From assembly GCA_002633005.1 (NCBI GenBank), contig NMRA01001206.1:1-35695 (forward strand): DNA of 35,695 bases, read 5' to 3'. The DNA is from Phoronis australis (lineage: Eukaryota > Phoronida > Phoronidae). The first letter of the stretch is position 1; the number at the start of each line of letters is the position of its first letter. The translations under genes were made by a program, and so were the position numbers. Under the pieces are notes generated by a model. The model was given only the letters and a program-made list of their open reading frames with translations. It made no database searches and had not been told where the DNA came from. Below are positions 12,001 through 20,352 of this stretch, in pieces.

Positions 12001-15000
12001 TTCCTTGTCCCAAATTCTAGAGACTGCCAAATAGGAGACTGTTTACCTCATTTGTGATTTGTCTTGTTGCAATATGTTGTGCCTGCTAACACCTTAACTC
12101 TTTCGCTGCCACATTATCGTCAGAGTGCCACGATGACCTGAGTACCTTATCTTATTACTCTACTGCTCGTAGAGTTAAACGCTCTTAATGACATTACTTG
12201 AACACTCTAAATGACATTACTTGAACACTCTAAATGACATTACTTGAACACTCTAAATGACATTACTTGAACACTCTAAATGGCATTACTTGAACAAGCT
12301 AAACAACATTACTTGAATGAACACTCCAAATGACATTACTTGAACACTCTGAACGACATTACTTGAACAATCCAAACGACATTTTCATGAATGAACACTC
12401 CAAATGACATTAGTGGAACACTAACGAAAATGCTTGGACTCTACCAACACCAATACTTGAACATCACAAGAGCAAAGCAAAACGGGTTTTGTCAAGTTTT
12501 GTAGAAATTTAATTCTGATTTAGTCTCGAATTTAGGTTTTCCTAAACGGTGTAGCATTTAAGGTTTCTGGCTCTTGGTTTTTTGATTTTCATTTTTCACT
12601 TGCAAATTTGGCTTTTTGATACTCTAATTACCTTTGCACACCTTTAATTACTTGACAAGGAAAGCATCGTACAACTTGTTCTTAAAGTTTCCTTTTTAAC
12701 GTTTTCTAAAATTTTGTTGGCCCAAGTTCTGAGTCGGCGAAAGAGTTAATGGTTATGTCTTCCTGCTCACCCAGCGCCCTCTGTTGCAGGACAATGATCC
12801 ATTTGTTGTCAAAATACAAACTCAACGACAGTATGAATTTGAAGCTACTTTCTTACACGGTGACAATCAGTCAGTAAGTGCCTTTGTGGTGATTGAATTC
12901 ATTAGATATTGTGCTGTTACATGTAGGTTATGCATGAAATGTTGTAGCAAACAATTGTTTCAAATCATTTGTGTTTCGTAGAGCTAGTTTCTTATGAGAT
13001 GAGTTGAACAGGTTTCGACAAAATATATGAAGTGACACCTGAAGGGATTTTATGGAGAATATGCCAGAACACAAACAGTGGCTCGTTTATTTTAAAAACT
13101 ACTGTACTTTTGTGTAACTAGTTCCCAAATGGCTGTGTTACAATAAAACCATTGAGACATGATGATGTACCTCTACTAACACTATTGTACATATTTCAGG
13201 CTCCTGCCAACCAACCAGCAGCTGTGCCTGCCACACACCAGATGTCGCCGCCAATTAACTCTGGTCAGCTGTCTTTCAATGCCTCCAGCCAGCCTGCCTT
13301 CAATGCCTTCAACTCTCCCCAGGCGGTGCCCCCCAATCAGCCTGCCTTCAATGCCTTCAACTCTCCCCAGGCGGCGCCCCCCAGCCAGCCTGCCTTCAAT
13401 GCCTTCAACACTCCTCAGGCCACTCCTGCGAGTCAGCCAGCCATGAATGCTGGCCCGACTATGGTGCCCTTCCATCAGGACCCTTTCTTCAACAGACCGA
13501 CACCAACTGCTGCACCAGATGACAAGTACTCGGTGTTCAACAGTGTGCAACCTGCAGCGCCGCCTGTTGCCAGCCCTCCTGTGGACCTTTTTGCCACCAT
13601 GCCAGCCACCAATGTTCTGCAGCCGGTGCAGCTGCAGAAAGATAGTGAACAGCAGGCCCAGCCAAAGTCGAACGATTTCTTTGGAGACTTGTGCGATATT
13701 GGTTCTAACCGTCCAGCAAAAAGTGACCCATTTGCCAAGAGAGACCCATTTGCTGAGGCGAGAGCATCATCTGCCCCCAAGAAGTCCCTCAACGAGATGA
13801 AGAACGCTAATGGGGCTGTTGGGCCTAATGCCACGGTGGCTACCCCAGAGTCCGACCCATTTAGTCTTCCCCCCACCATCCCCACACACCAACCTTCCAT
13901 CGCCTCTAATCCCAACCCATTCTCGTCTGCAGCACCAGCCAACAATAGTGCTCCTGACCCATTTGCCCACTTTGCCGGCCAATCAGCCGCTGCCGGACCA
14001 CCAGCAAATGACCCATTTGCCAGTTTCTTGGCACCTCAGTCTACAGGCTCTGATGAGTTATTCAACCTTCCTCAGCCCAGTGGCCCCCCTCCTCCCGTCC
14101 CTGCCAACAATCAGTTGGACATGTTCAACACCGCCCCAGCCATGCCACCTAGACCCTCCCCTGGACAGGGTCTACTACAAGGTCCACCCACTGCCAAGCC
14201 AAGACAGGCCAGCGGTGAAGCACCTGTTCCCCGCCCAAGAACTAGTGTGCGACAGAATGGCGCAGCTCCAACTGGCGATCCATTTGGTGTGTTTGAAGCA
14301 CCTGCGCAGGTACCAGAAATTTCTCTTCTCAAACTTCTCATTCACTATAATAAGTACAGTACAGATCACACAGTTCTACCATCCGTCTCCATGACAATAC
14401 TAAATTTATTGTTAAGTCAAGGTCAACACGACATAAAACAAGTGGAGGTTATGATTCACTCATTACAAACAACGATGGTCAAGACCTTGCCAGCGTTCTA
14501 TAAATTCATCGTATTCTCATCATTTTGTTTCCCTGGAAATGTGCTATGCAACCTCCTTTTTAAACAGTTCAAGGCAGGGATTTTTGCACTTTAACCTTTG
14601 TTTATAAATATGGTGCTTGCTGAGGCAAAGAAGTAGTACTTTGTATAACCACTTCCACCTGAACACCAAAGAGAACTGATTGTGAGGACAGTTGGCCAAT
14701 GTTACCGTACGTTTTAGCTAGTTGTGTTGTGAGCAGTTTTCCAATTGTGAAGGAGATAATCGTGTGTCGACGGGGCAAGCAAAAGATAATAAAATGATAA
14801 TTTTATAGTTTGTGTTTATAATTACTCTTGCTACTTTGGTAATTAAGTACCTTGTAATATCCTGTTTCACCCATTGTCGCAAAATAGTCTTGTCTGTGGT
14901 TATACAGCTATCACAGCAAATGGCTTATAGCAGCTCCCCCTGTTGGGCTGTGCTCCTTGACAACCGCTCTATATGGCCATTATCACCAGGCCACTGTCTA

Positions 15001-17307
15001 ATCACTTTTGGAATAAATGATTCATTACGGTCATCCTCCTGATTTCGCCCAGTTATGATTGCCAAAATGTTAATTTTCCCATTTTCCAAATGCTGCTTAC
15101 TATTGCTGGAAATAGAGCAAACCTAACCGAGTTGTTTTTTTAGTGACATGGACGGAATGCAAAGAATTCTAGCAATAGATGAAATGAAGAATTACCACAG
15201 CTCGAGTGTTGATTGTTTGGGGGTATTGCCGAGATGATATCCCGTAAATTGTGTTTTGGGTATTGGCGAGATGATATCCCATATATTGTGTTTTGGTGAG
15301 ATGATATCCCGTATATTGTGTTTTGGGTATTGGCGAGATGATATACTGTGTATTGTGTTTTGGGTATTGCCGAGATGTTATCCCGTATATTGCGTTTTGG
15401 GTATTGCCGAGATGATATCCCGTATATTGTGTTTTGGGTATTGCCGAGATGAAAACCCGTATATTGTGGTTTGGGTATTGCCAAGATGCTATTCTGAGTA
15501 TTGTGTTTTGTTATGACAATCCACTGTCTTACAATTGTCCTTGTCATTTCAGAGTTCCTCCAACCCCTTTGGTGTGGCTCAGACTGAGGTGAATACAGCC
15601 TAGCACCTGCCTATATTTTGCCTGCTGTGAGTCTTGCTTTGTTGCCACTGGGGGCAGCTCCTGGCGGCACTGTCTAATCTGCTTTCATTTCTGCTGGGGG
15701 CAACTGCATGCTAATAGCATTTCTGTATGGACTTTAGGGGCTTGGTATACTAAAAATTTAGTTTTTAAAAGAAATTGAAAGCAACGTATTCTGATACTGT
15801 CAAAAACTGTCATTTTAACAGTTTTTCATTTTAGTTTCTGATTCCACTGATGAATGTGGGGATGACTTTTTTGTTACCAATAACGTCACTGTCTTGGTTC
15901 ATTTTGCTTGATACTGTCTTGGTTCATTTTGCTTGATGAAAGAGAATGGTTGCACTTCAACACAATCTCATAGCAAGTGGTTATTGTTGGTTTCAAAATA
16001 CTACAGTGTACTATCAATTGCTAAGTGATATTCCTGAATTTCTGCCTTGGCTGGCATTATATCACCCCCAGTACGATAACTTGCACAGTTTCTTGCATTC
16101 CACGTTTCAACTGAAGTGCGATGTTTTCTTTTGCTTTTAATGAAGCATTTTCACTGCACTCCTGGTACCCATTTTGTCATTTGTTTTGTTGTAGCTGAGA
16201 TAGTCATAAGCATGTTGTTGCAAACACGACTCGGCTTTTTTGTAGAAGCGAAAAGGTTGCAATCTACTTTAATATAGTTAATCATATTCATGTTAAATAT
16301 TATGTAGGACCCTATAAAAATGTCTAAATTTGGCTGACTTCAGAACATCATGTCTCATAAACGACTGATCGGATTCATACGGAACTTTCAAGCACTATTC
16401 TTTACGTACTGTTCTCAAAATCCTGTTGAGGAATTGTTTTGATAGTGTTCCACTTTTGTATGAGAGGCTATCAAACATAGGACTTAAAGGGTTTTCTTGA
16501 AAAATTTTTAAGTTGCATAAAAGGGAAACTAAATCATATTTTTGAAAATTGTAACAGCGTTTTTGATATTTCACCGTGATCATTTCTATCTATCTGGTCG
16601 TTACTGATTATTTTCCTATCAATGTAGTTACCTTTCTTTTTTCTAAGTTTTACTAAAAAGACATGGTCACATGACCCAATAGAAGATCAGTAAAATGTCA
16701 AAAATCAAATTATCCGTACTTTGTACTTAAAGAAAATGTACACTTTTACCTATTTAAAGTCTATAATTGTCAGCTAGATCCTATTGAACCTTAATGGATG
16801 CTGCCAGGAGCCACAGTAGTTATCTGTACGTTAAAAATTGATCGTTTCTTATTTTCGCAACCAGAAAGGTTTTACTACCATGACAGGTTAGGCTACTCTC
16901 TAGCCATAACTGTCGAGGCACTAACACTTTTCTGGATGGGAAAATGAGAAATAATCAATTCGTACTCTGTCAACTTCATGACATTATTTAGTGACATTTG
17001 TCTGTATGCTTTCCACTTGCAACCATCTTGACGGAGACCAGACTGGGAGTTCTGATACAACGGAAACTCACCGTTGTATTACGTGTTGAATCGCATTTTA
17101 ATGAATCGTTCTATGCTGTTTTTCCAACACTTCTATTTACCTCGTAACCAAAACACTTTTCTTTGAAGCTGTCTTGCAATTAATAAATATTATTTTAACG
17201 AGAGTGTAATTTTTACAGGATCAGTTACATGTCTTGACACTAAGCATGGCCATCTATTTCAGGAAGAACCTTTATATGCCGTCGTAAATAAGACCAAGAA
17301 GAGTTGA
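1..17307 (+). CDS. Dab: Disabled (Dab1/Dab2-like) endocytic adaptor, 5'-partial, 11 exons
   Basis: Coding exons: <1-30, 3139-3353, 5091-5225, 5968-6090, 7394-7456, 8356-8445, 11268-11372, 12790-12873, 13200-14309, 15553-15588, 17263-17307 (TGA 17305-17307). Joined they give about 677 residues in one open frame; the start codon lies left of the window. Seen: a lysine-rich lead (KEEKKKTKK), a PTB/PID domain (GKLIGICDVPEARGD, HRISFISRDVTDQRAFGY, HKFFAIKTEKA, LTLRDLFQCVFEMKKQE), YDVP and YAVP, LLDLQ, one DPW, eight DPF, two NPF, proline-rich stretches (PPPPVP, PVPRPRTS). Family knowledge: Dab PTB domains bind FxNPxY tails of LDL-receptor-family proteins and phosphoinositides; DPF/DPW bind AP-2, NPF binds EH domains; YxVP tyrosines in Dab1 are Src-family targets that recruit Crk/CrkL. 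Inferred: a cytosolic clathrin adaptor with signalling tyrosines. Dab family assignment is very secure; Dab1 versus Dab2 is not applicable if this is a single invertebrate gene. The exons at 12790 and 17263 are the least certain. Confidence 0.93.
2014..2192. mobile_element. MITE-like element with 12-bp terminal inverted repeats
   Basis: The ends are AATTGACCTATC (2014-2025) and its exact reverse complement GATAGGTCAATT (2181-2192). Just inside the left end is a hairpin, CGCAAG then CTCCGCCCC then CTTGCG. The length of 179 bp and lack of coding capacity fit a miniature inverted-repeat transposable element. I see no clear target-site duplication, so the superfamily is unassigned. Confidence 0.5.
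2378..2520. repeat. 46-bp tandem repeat, 3 copies plus a stub
   Basis: The unit starts GTGCCTAGTTGTTCCAGGTG and recurs at 2378, 2424 and 2470, with a few bases of a fourth copy. The copies are nearly identical, so the amplification looks recent. Confidence 0.9.
2666..2694. repeat. (ATT)n microsatellite
   Basis: About nine to ten consecutive ATT triplets lie within the first Dab intron of the window. Confidence 0.95.
3139..3353 (+). CDS. Dab: Dab exon b, first half of PTB domain
   Basis: Acceptor TTACAG at 3138, donor ATG|GTATGT at 3354. It encodes KGGVNKFAGQGVSFRGKLIG then ICDVPEARGDIMCQQSMQKL and the strand HKQKIVINVSLVGLQIVD. This matches Dab PTB domains closely, including the conserved DVPEARGD block. 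It ends on a complete codon. Confidence 0.97.
3354..5090 (+). other. Dab intron with 44-bp minisatellite
   Basis: Non-coding. It contains two CTCF-like motifs (3409-3427 and 3757-3770) and a nine-copy 44-bp minisatellite (3951-4345). The 80-residue open frame over the minisatellite is a repeat artefact. Confidence 0.85.
3951..4345. repeat. 44-bp minisatellite, about 9 copies
   Basis: Copies begin TATCCAACATG at 3951, 3995, 4039, 4083, 4127, 4171, 4215, 4259 and 4303. Two sub-variants alternate (ATGGCTCCGTGG and ATGTCTCTGTGA), which suggests block duplication within the array. The last copy decays after about 4335. Confidence 0.93.
5091..5225 (+). CDS. Dab: Dab exon c, second part of PTB domain
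   Basis: Acceptor GTCACAG at 5090, donor GCT|GTAAGA at 5226; phase 0 at both ends. It encodes VPCHRHPVHRISFISRDVTD then QRAFGYIFGDADGSHKFFAI, ending KTEKA. These are the best conserved strands of the Dab PTB fold. Confidence 0.97.
5226..5967 (+). other. Dab intron, 0.74 kb
   Basis: Apart from a C-rich run near 5872-5884 I see no structured or coding content. Confidence 0.8.
5968..6090 (+). CDS. Dab: Dab exon d, C-terminal helix of PTB domain and charged linker
   Basis: Acceptor CCTTCAG at 5967, donor GAT|GTACGC at 6091; phase 0. It encodes AEQLVLTLRDLFQCVFEMKK (the terminal PTB helix), then a Gln/Glu-rich linker ending STEDATYD. The terminal TYD joins the next exon's VP to make YDVP. Confidence 0.96.
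6091..7393 (+). other. Dab intron, 1.3 kb, with short hairpins and 11-bp repeat
   Basis: Non-coding. It holds an imperfect hairpin near 6180-6208 (GACGACAACTGGTT against AACCGGTCGTC) and an 11-bp repeat at 6461-6503. Nothing else is recognised. Confidence 0.75.
6461..6503. repeat. 11-bp tandem repeat GCCAGTCTGCT, 4 copies
   Basis: A slightly shortened copy (6461-6470) is followed by three exact copies starting at 6471, 6482 and 6493. Confidence 0.9.
7394..7456 (+). CDS. Dab: Dab exon e, YxVP cassette copy 1
   Basis: Acceptor GTTGTTAG at 7393, donor GCT|GTGAGT at 7457; 63 bases, phase 0 at both ends. It encodes VPSSNAPVATETGEDGEALY plus A. Its first residues complete YDVP from the previous exon and its last residues LYA begin YAVP with the next exon. 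The next exon starts with a homologous VPSNNTPVETNSG, so the two look like a tandem exon duplication. Confidence 0.85.
7457..8355 (+). other. Dab intron, 0.9 kb
   Basis: No repeat or coding signal stands out. A 75-codon open frame at 7722-7949 has no recognisable features and no flanking acceptor/donor pair that fits the gene. Confidence 0.7.
8356..8445 (+). CDS. Dab: Dab exon f, YxVP cassette copy 2 and clathrin-box-like motif
   Basis: Acceptor GCTTGTAG at 8355, donor CAG|GTGGGC at 8446; 90 bases, phase 0. It encodes VPSNNTPVETNSGGIGNLLD then LQSELNTIQQ. The opening repeats that of the previous exon. LLDLQ resembles a clathrin box (L-hydrophobic-x-hydrophobic-acidic), but the final acidic residue is Gln, so binding is only a suggestion. 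Confidence 0.88.
8446..11267 (+). other. Dab intron, 2.8 kb
   Basis: Non-coding. It holds a 25-bp repeat in three copies (10195-10270). Open frames around 8719-9003 and 9079-9399 show no family signal and no compatible splice structure. Confidence 0.8.
10195..10270. repeat. 25-bp tandem repeat, 3 diverged copies
   Basis: The unit resembles CGTTCACACGATTCACCTGC followed by CAACA, starting at 10195, 10220 and 10245 with scattered substitutions. Confidence 0.8.
11268..11372 (+). CDS. Dab: Dab exon g, FGDSF and DPW motifs
   Basis: Acceptor CTTTCAG at 11267, donor GCT|GTAAGT at 11373; 105 bases, phase 0. It encodes GIQQMDAFGDSFFTSQAAAP then ASDPWGTTAQSPTTA. DPW is a known ligand of the AP-2 alpha-appendage. 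The coil-like LQSELNTIQQ of the previous exon runs directly into GIQQMDAFGD, which supports this join. Confidence 0.92.
11373..12789 (+). other. Dab intron, 1.4 kb, with 23-bp minisatellite
   Basis: Non-coding. It contains a CTCF-like core at 11479-11492, the 12189-12427 minisatellite, and a CTCF-like motif overlapping the 3' splice site at 12773-12787. Confidence 0.8.
12189..12427. repeat. 23-bp minisatellite, about 10 copies
   Basis: The unit is TGACATTACTTGAACACTCT plus AAA. Copies start at 12189, 12212, 12235, 12258, 12281, 12304, 12331, 12354, 12377 and 12405. The left copies are nearly perfect and the right copies carry substitutions and 4-5-bp insertions, so decay rises toward the right. 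Confidence 0.92.
12790..12873 (+). CDS. Dab: Dab exon h (probable), NDPF motif
   Basis: Acceptor GTTGCAG at 12789, donor TCA|GTAAGT at 12874; 84 bases, phase 0. It encodes DNDPFVVKIQTQRQYEFEAT then FLHGDNQS. The DPF motif and perfect phase fit the gene, but the rest is less biased in composition than its neighbours, so it may be an optional cassette or a false exon. Confidence 0.5.
12874..13199 (+). other. Dab short intron
   Basis: 326 bases with no feature beyond the splice sites and an AT-rich tract. Confidence 0.7.
13200..14309 (+). CDS. Dab: Dab large exon i: tandem repeat, seven DPF motifs, proline-rich region
   Basis: Acceptor ATTTCAG at 13199, donor CAG|GTACCA at 14310; 1110 bases, 370 codons, phase 0 at both ends. 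From the N-terminal side: a 16-residue tandem repeat (13290-13440), then PFHQDPFF, VDLFATM, SNDFFGDLCDI, SDPFAKRDPFAEA, SDPFS, SNPNPFSS, PDPFAHF, NDPFASF, then PPPPVP, MPPRPSP, PVPRPRTS and GDPFGVF. DPF motifs dock the AP-2 appendage, NPF docks EH domains, and the proline-rich stretches fit SH3 ligands. Composition (Pro, Ala, Asn, Ser) indicates an unfolded tail. The frame stays open past 14309 into the intron, which is read-through without conserved features. Confidence 0.95.
13290..13440. repeat. 48-bp in-frame tandem repeat in Dab exon i
   Basis: Copies begin at 13290, 13338, 13386 and 13434 (exactly 48 bases apart). The protein unit is QPAFNAFNSPQAxPPx, with a degenerate fourth start QPAMNAGP. 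The period is a multiple of three, so copy-number change would keep the frame. Confidence 0.95.
14310..15552 (+). other. Dab intron, 1.2 kb, with 37-bp minisatellite
   Basis: Non-coding. The 15221-15511 minisatellite ends about 40 bases before the next acceptor. Confidence 0.8.
15221..15511. repeat. 37-bp minisatellite, 8 copies
   Basis: The unit starts GGGTATTGCCGAGATGATAT and ends TATTGTGTTTT. The third copy lacks its first 9-10 bases. Both strands stay open through much of it, giving spurious frames of 86 and 135 codons. Confidence 0.92.
15553..15588 (+). CDS. Dab: Dab exon j, NPF micro-exon with possible alternative stop
   Basis: Acceptor CATTTCAG at 15552, donor GAG|GTGAAT at 15589; 36 bases, phase 0. 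It encodes SSSNPFGVAQTE. If the donor is not used the frame reads VNTA and stops at TAG 15601-15603, giving a C-terminus soon after NPF, reminiscent of the NPF near the end of vertebrate Dab2. Confidence 0.75.
15589..17262 (+). other. Dab last intron or alternative 3' UTR
   Basis: Non-coding in the spliced form. It holds a 25-bp direct duplication (15888-15937) and a 9-bp-arm hairpin, ATACAACGG / CCGTTGTAT, at about 17054-17078. Two G-rich CCACTGGGGGCAG-like stretches lie near 15645-15690. Confidence 0.7.
15888..15937. repeat. 25-bp perfect direct duplication
   Basis: ACTGTCTTGGTTCATTTTGC plus TTGAT occurs twice back to back (15888-15912 and 15913-15937). Confidence 0.95.
17263..17307 (+). 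CDS. Dab: Dab terminal exon k, LYAVV tail
   Basis: Acceptor CTATTTCAG at 17262; it reads EEPLYAVVNKTKKS then TGA. The phase matches the previous donor, giving NPFGVAQTE joined to EEPLYAVV. LYAV echoes the ALYA|VP made at the exon e/f junction, which favours a genuine tyrosine-motif tail, but 14 residues are little evidence. Confidence 0.65.
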   Translation, partial: EEPLYAVVNKTKKS

Positions 17308-19267
17308 GGTTTGTGTGAAGCAAACGTTATCTTATGGACAGGACGTTCAGTGTTGATGCTCAGTTGAGTGCATAATGTTGTAAAGAGGAGCTCACTGATC
17401 AATGCACCTACTATGGTTAATATTGCTGTGACGTTTTCATAGTGCATTCTACGACAAGGACTTATTGGTCATCATGGGAAATGTTTCTATTTTCTGTGCG
17501 TGACCATCATTATGTTTGTGTCACACAACTTTAGCACAGGCACGTTATTTGCTAATCACGAAACGAAAGTGAAGTTGCCTAGCTCCTACCCTTAGCTGTA
17601 TTTGGTGTTGGGCAGTGGAACTAGTCTAATCCTATTGGGCCAACAGATCACATACTAATCTGAGCAAGTTATAAATTGAAACTTGATTTTTAGCAGTAAG
17701 TAATCTCTTATAGGTTAGTGTTTTTGATATTCGAAATGGCAAAATGTGGCCGGATTGTGGCTAGTATACACTGCGCAAGTTACACGACGTTCGTATTCCA
17801 GGTGTTAGTCAATAGTTTCATTATTAGCATCTTTCAACATTTCCTTTTTTACTGACCAATGATTTTGGTGTTAATCAGAAACTGCTCTCTTTGGTAGTGC
17901 CATTCCTGGAAGATTGGCATTGTGAAGAGAGGATTGGTGTTCTGACATGCATACGGTGATTTTTCTAGCAGTTCGTACACTCTGAATAATCCGTACACTG
18001 TCTGTGGGCATTAATTTGGACGATTGTCAAAACCATATGATCGGGGAGTGAGACTTAAAAGTACATGGTTTTAGTTGTCTTGTAATCTGGTCGGCTCAAG
18101 AACACAAACTTAAGTAGTGTATTTACTATCTTGCAGCAGCCGCAAGACATTTCTCGACTTTACACAAATGGGAATGCCCAAAGTTTACTTTCCAGCCCAT
18201 TAGAATTTTGGTGTTTTTTTTTCTTTCTTTTGAACAAGAAATGAAATTCTTCATCTTTACGCTATGCCTCTGCCCAGAGTATTGCCAAGAACTAGATTCC
18301 CTCTTGTATTTTTTGCAACAAGTCACTTGAAAGTGATCAATTGTTTCATGAATTTTGTTGTCTGGTTACATTAGTTTCAAGCTCAATAAGCAGGGCAGTG
18401 CATTTATTTGTAATTATTGTTAGATTTGTGATTCGTGAAAAATGTTAATATTAGTCGTGATGTTGCTATCAACGCAGAACTTTGGAACTGTTCTTCACAC
18501 CTATGAAAGTTTTGAATGATAAATTTGTAAGTATTGATGGAGTGTATCTTAGGAGGGATTTGATACAAATTTTACCCCCTTGAAGCAAGTTTTAGCGGAA
18601 AATGCCATATTAGCAGTTTCCATATCTTATTAGACTTACCAAAGTGTTACAGACTGTAGTTAATTGCTGTAGTTGTATTCAGACATACTATTAGTAGCGA
18701 CGCCTGTTGAGGGGCCAGTGTTTTTAGTGTACAGGATTCTGAATATATTCATAAATCATGATTATTATATATTAGTCTGTGCAATCCTGTGTGTTATAAA
18801 ATTTTACAGTTGCCAAATTTTATATTCTGTTGAGATGTTAATATATTGTTGATTCAAACCAACCAGTTCTTGTTTTGGCAGTTGGCCACAAAAAGCCCAG
18901 GTTGATCTGCAATCTTGATTCACGACAACCGACTCTAGGCACAATGTCATCATGCGCTCTAACTATTTCTCTGACAACATACCCACAACTTCCACTTACC
19001 AAGCTAACTTACAGACTGCTGCTTATGAACCTTTGGGAACCTCGTAGATATGGAGGCAGACGAATAAAACAATTACCACTAGCATCTGGACCAGTGCACG
19101 GTTGCACAACACAGTCCCTAATAGGGACTCTACCAAGTTGCATATTTGCGGGCTTGTGAAAACACCGATTGTCCTATTTTATGCTGTTTGAGTGTCATTA
19201 CTATGCCAATTTTTTACTTCGTGAGTGAACTCCAGATTGAAATCTCAATGTTAGTCAAAGAACTCGT

Positions 19268-19273
19268 AATAAA
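19268..19273 (+). terminator. Candidate poly(A) signal for Dab
   Basis: AATAAA about 1.96 kb after the stop codon. Another AATAAA lies at 19073-19078. No U/GU-rich element was confirmed, so the choice is uncertain. Confidence 0.4.
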
Positions 19274-19436
19274 GACAAAATTGTAGAAAAAGTACTACAT
19301 CTGTGCCTAAAGAACGAAACAAATAAGAAAAAGATTAAGGGAACTTAGTCAAGTTCCTATATGGGACTGTTTCATGCAAAAGGATACGAGGCTCTAATCT
19401 TTGTACTCTAATTGAACTCTACTGACAATGCCTGTA

Positions 19437-19686
19437 CTCCTTTTGTGCGAACTCGAGATAAGTGGTTATCACAGTGTTCCAATACATTATGCATATGGGT
19501 TTCTAGTCCAAGTTTGTAGTTTAAGGCCCCTATATTCGTGCTACAAACTCTAGTAAAAGCTTGAACTTTAAGCCTTAATGTTGGGTTTACCAACTGCAAA
19601 CTAGGACTAATAAATTATCCAGGTAAGTCATTATGTACTTGCGTATTGAATAATAAACCCTTATCTCGAGTTCGCACAAAAGTAGA
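19437..19686. mobile_element. Foldback (MITE-like) element
   Basis: A 22-base stretch at 19441-19462 (contains GTGCGAACTCGAGATAAG) is exactly reverse-complemented at 19660-19681. Further in, 19504-19521 (TAGTCCAAGTTTGTAGTT) pairs with 19592-19609 at 16 of 18 positions, and TTAAGGC (19521) pairs with GCCTTAA (19572). The whole unit can fold into one long imperfect hairpin with a loop of about 45 bases. It is non-coding. Confidence 0.75.
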
Positions 19687-19917
19687 GTAGAAAATGCCAT
19701 TTGCCAATTTTGTTGTATTACATATTGTTTGTACAGATGGCCGTAATTGGTGTTTTATTTAAAATCTTCTAGAAATCCCAAAATAGTGTTAGATCCGTGT
19801 AGAGGTAAACTGTATTTCACAATTAATAACATATGTACAAAACAAGGTCTTCTCTGCATTTCAGTGACTGACCCGCTGTTCAGTGCTATTAAGAAATGAA
19901 GATTTAAATAATGGTCA

Positions 19918-19923
19918 TTTATT
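19918..19923 (-). terminator. Candidate poly(A) signal for calreticulin
   Basis: TTTATT on + (AATAAA on -) lies about 430 bases after the calreticulin stop. It is the first such hexamer I see after the stop on that strand. Confidence 0.5.
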
Positions 19924-20352
19924 CACATGTCGATGAAGTAAGAATTTAGTCTCTAGCCCAATTACTTAAATAAAAAATGCCCTCAACACAATAACAAATA
20001 ACTTTATGCTGAACCTGACCAAGAGCCAAACTACAACGTCTATTACGACTAAACATGATAAAACTAGTTGCCTACACGACGTATTGTGCTTCTTTCAAAG
20101 AACCAAGTAAATTAAGACACATATACAAGAGACAGTTCGGAAATGGAGATGTGGTAAATCAATAGTACTCCGTACAAATACACTATCAGCAGTCTTCACA
20201 AAACTCATGTTTTGCGTACTATTAACCCTCCATTTCTAAACGCACCGGCTTTCAAGCACAACACTTAAGAAGATGAGCGGACATGAGGTTGCAGTCTTGG
20301 AATGAACCAACTATTACAGGGGTGTATGTGTGGGTGTGAGTGATGACTTGTT

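Larger units (their letters stand above)
17308..20352. other. Convergent 3' intergenic region (Dab and calreticulin 3' UTRs)
   Basis: No coding gene seen. The left part is presumably the Dab 3' UTR, ending near a poly(A) signal at 19268; the right part is the calreticulin 3' UTR. Between them lies a foldback element (19437-19686), a perfect 7-bp-arm palindrome AGTCCCTAATAGGGACT (19113-19129) and a hairpin GGAACTT-AGTC-AAGTTCC near 19341-19358. The 94-codon frame at 18875-19159 has no recognisable features. Confidence 0.7.

Noticed and set aside
12189-12427. Possible CRISPR-like array of 23-bp units
   Set aside because: The units are directly contiguous with no unique spacers, in an animal intron.
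13182-13982. Long antisense frames (up to 156 codons) opposite the Dab exon
   Set aside because: They are shadows of a GC-rich repetitive coding exon, with no splice or family support.
13152-14594. A 480-codon open frame taken as a stand-alone gene
   Set aside because: It is one Dab exon (13200-14309) with intron read-through at both ends; splice sites and phase tie it to the neighbouring exons.
15140-15547. A 135-codon - frame with repeating QYPKHNIRD-like units
   Set aside because: It is produced entirely by the 37-bp minisatellite, which happens to lack stops.
18875-19159. A 94-codon + frame after Dab
   Set aside because: No recognisable motif, and it lies in the presumed 3' UTR.
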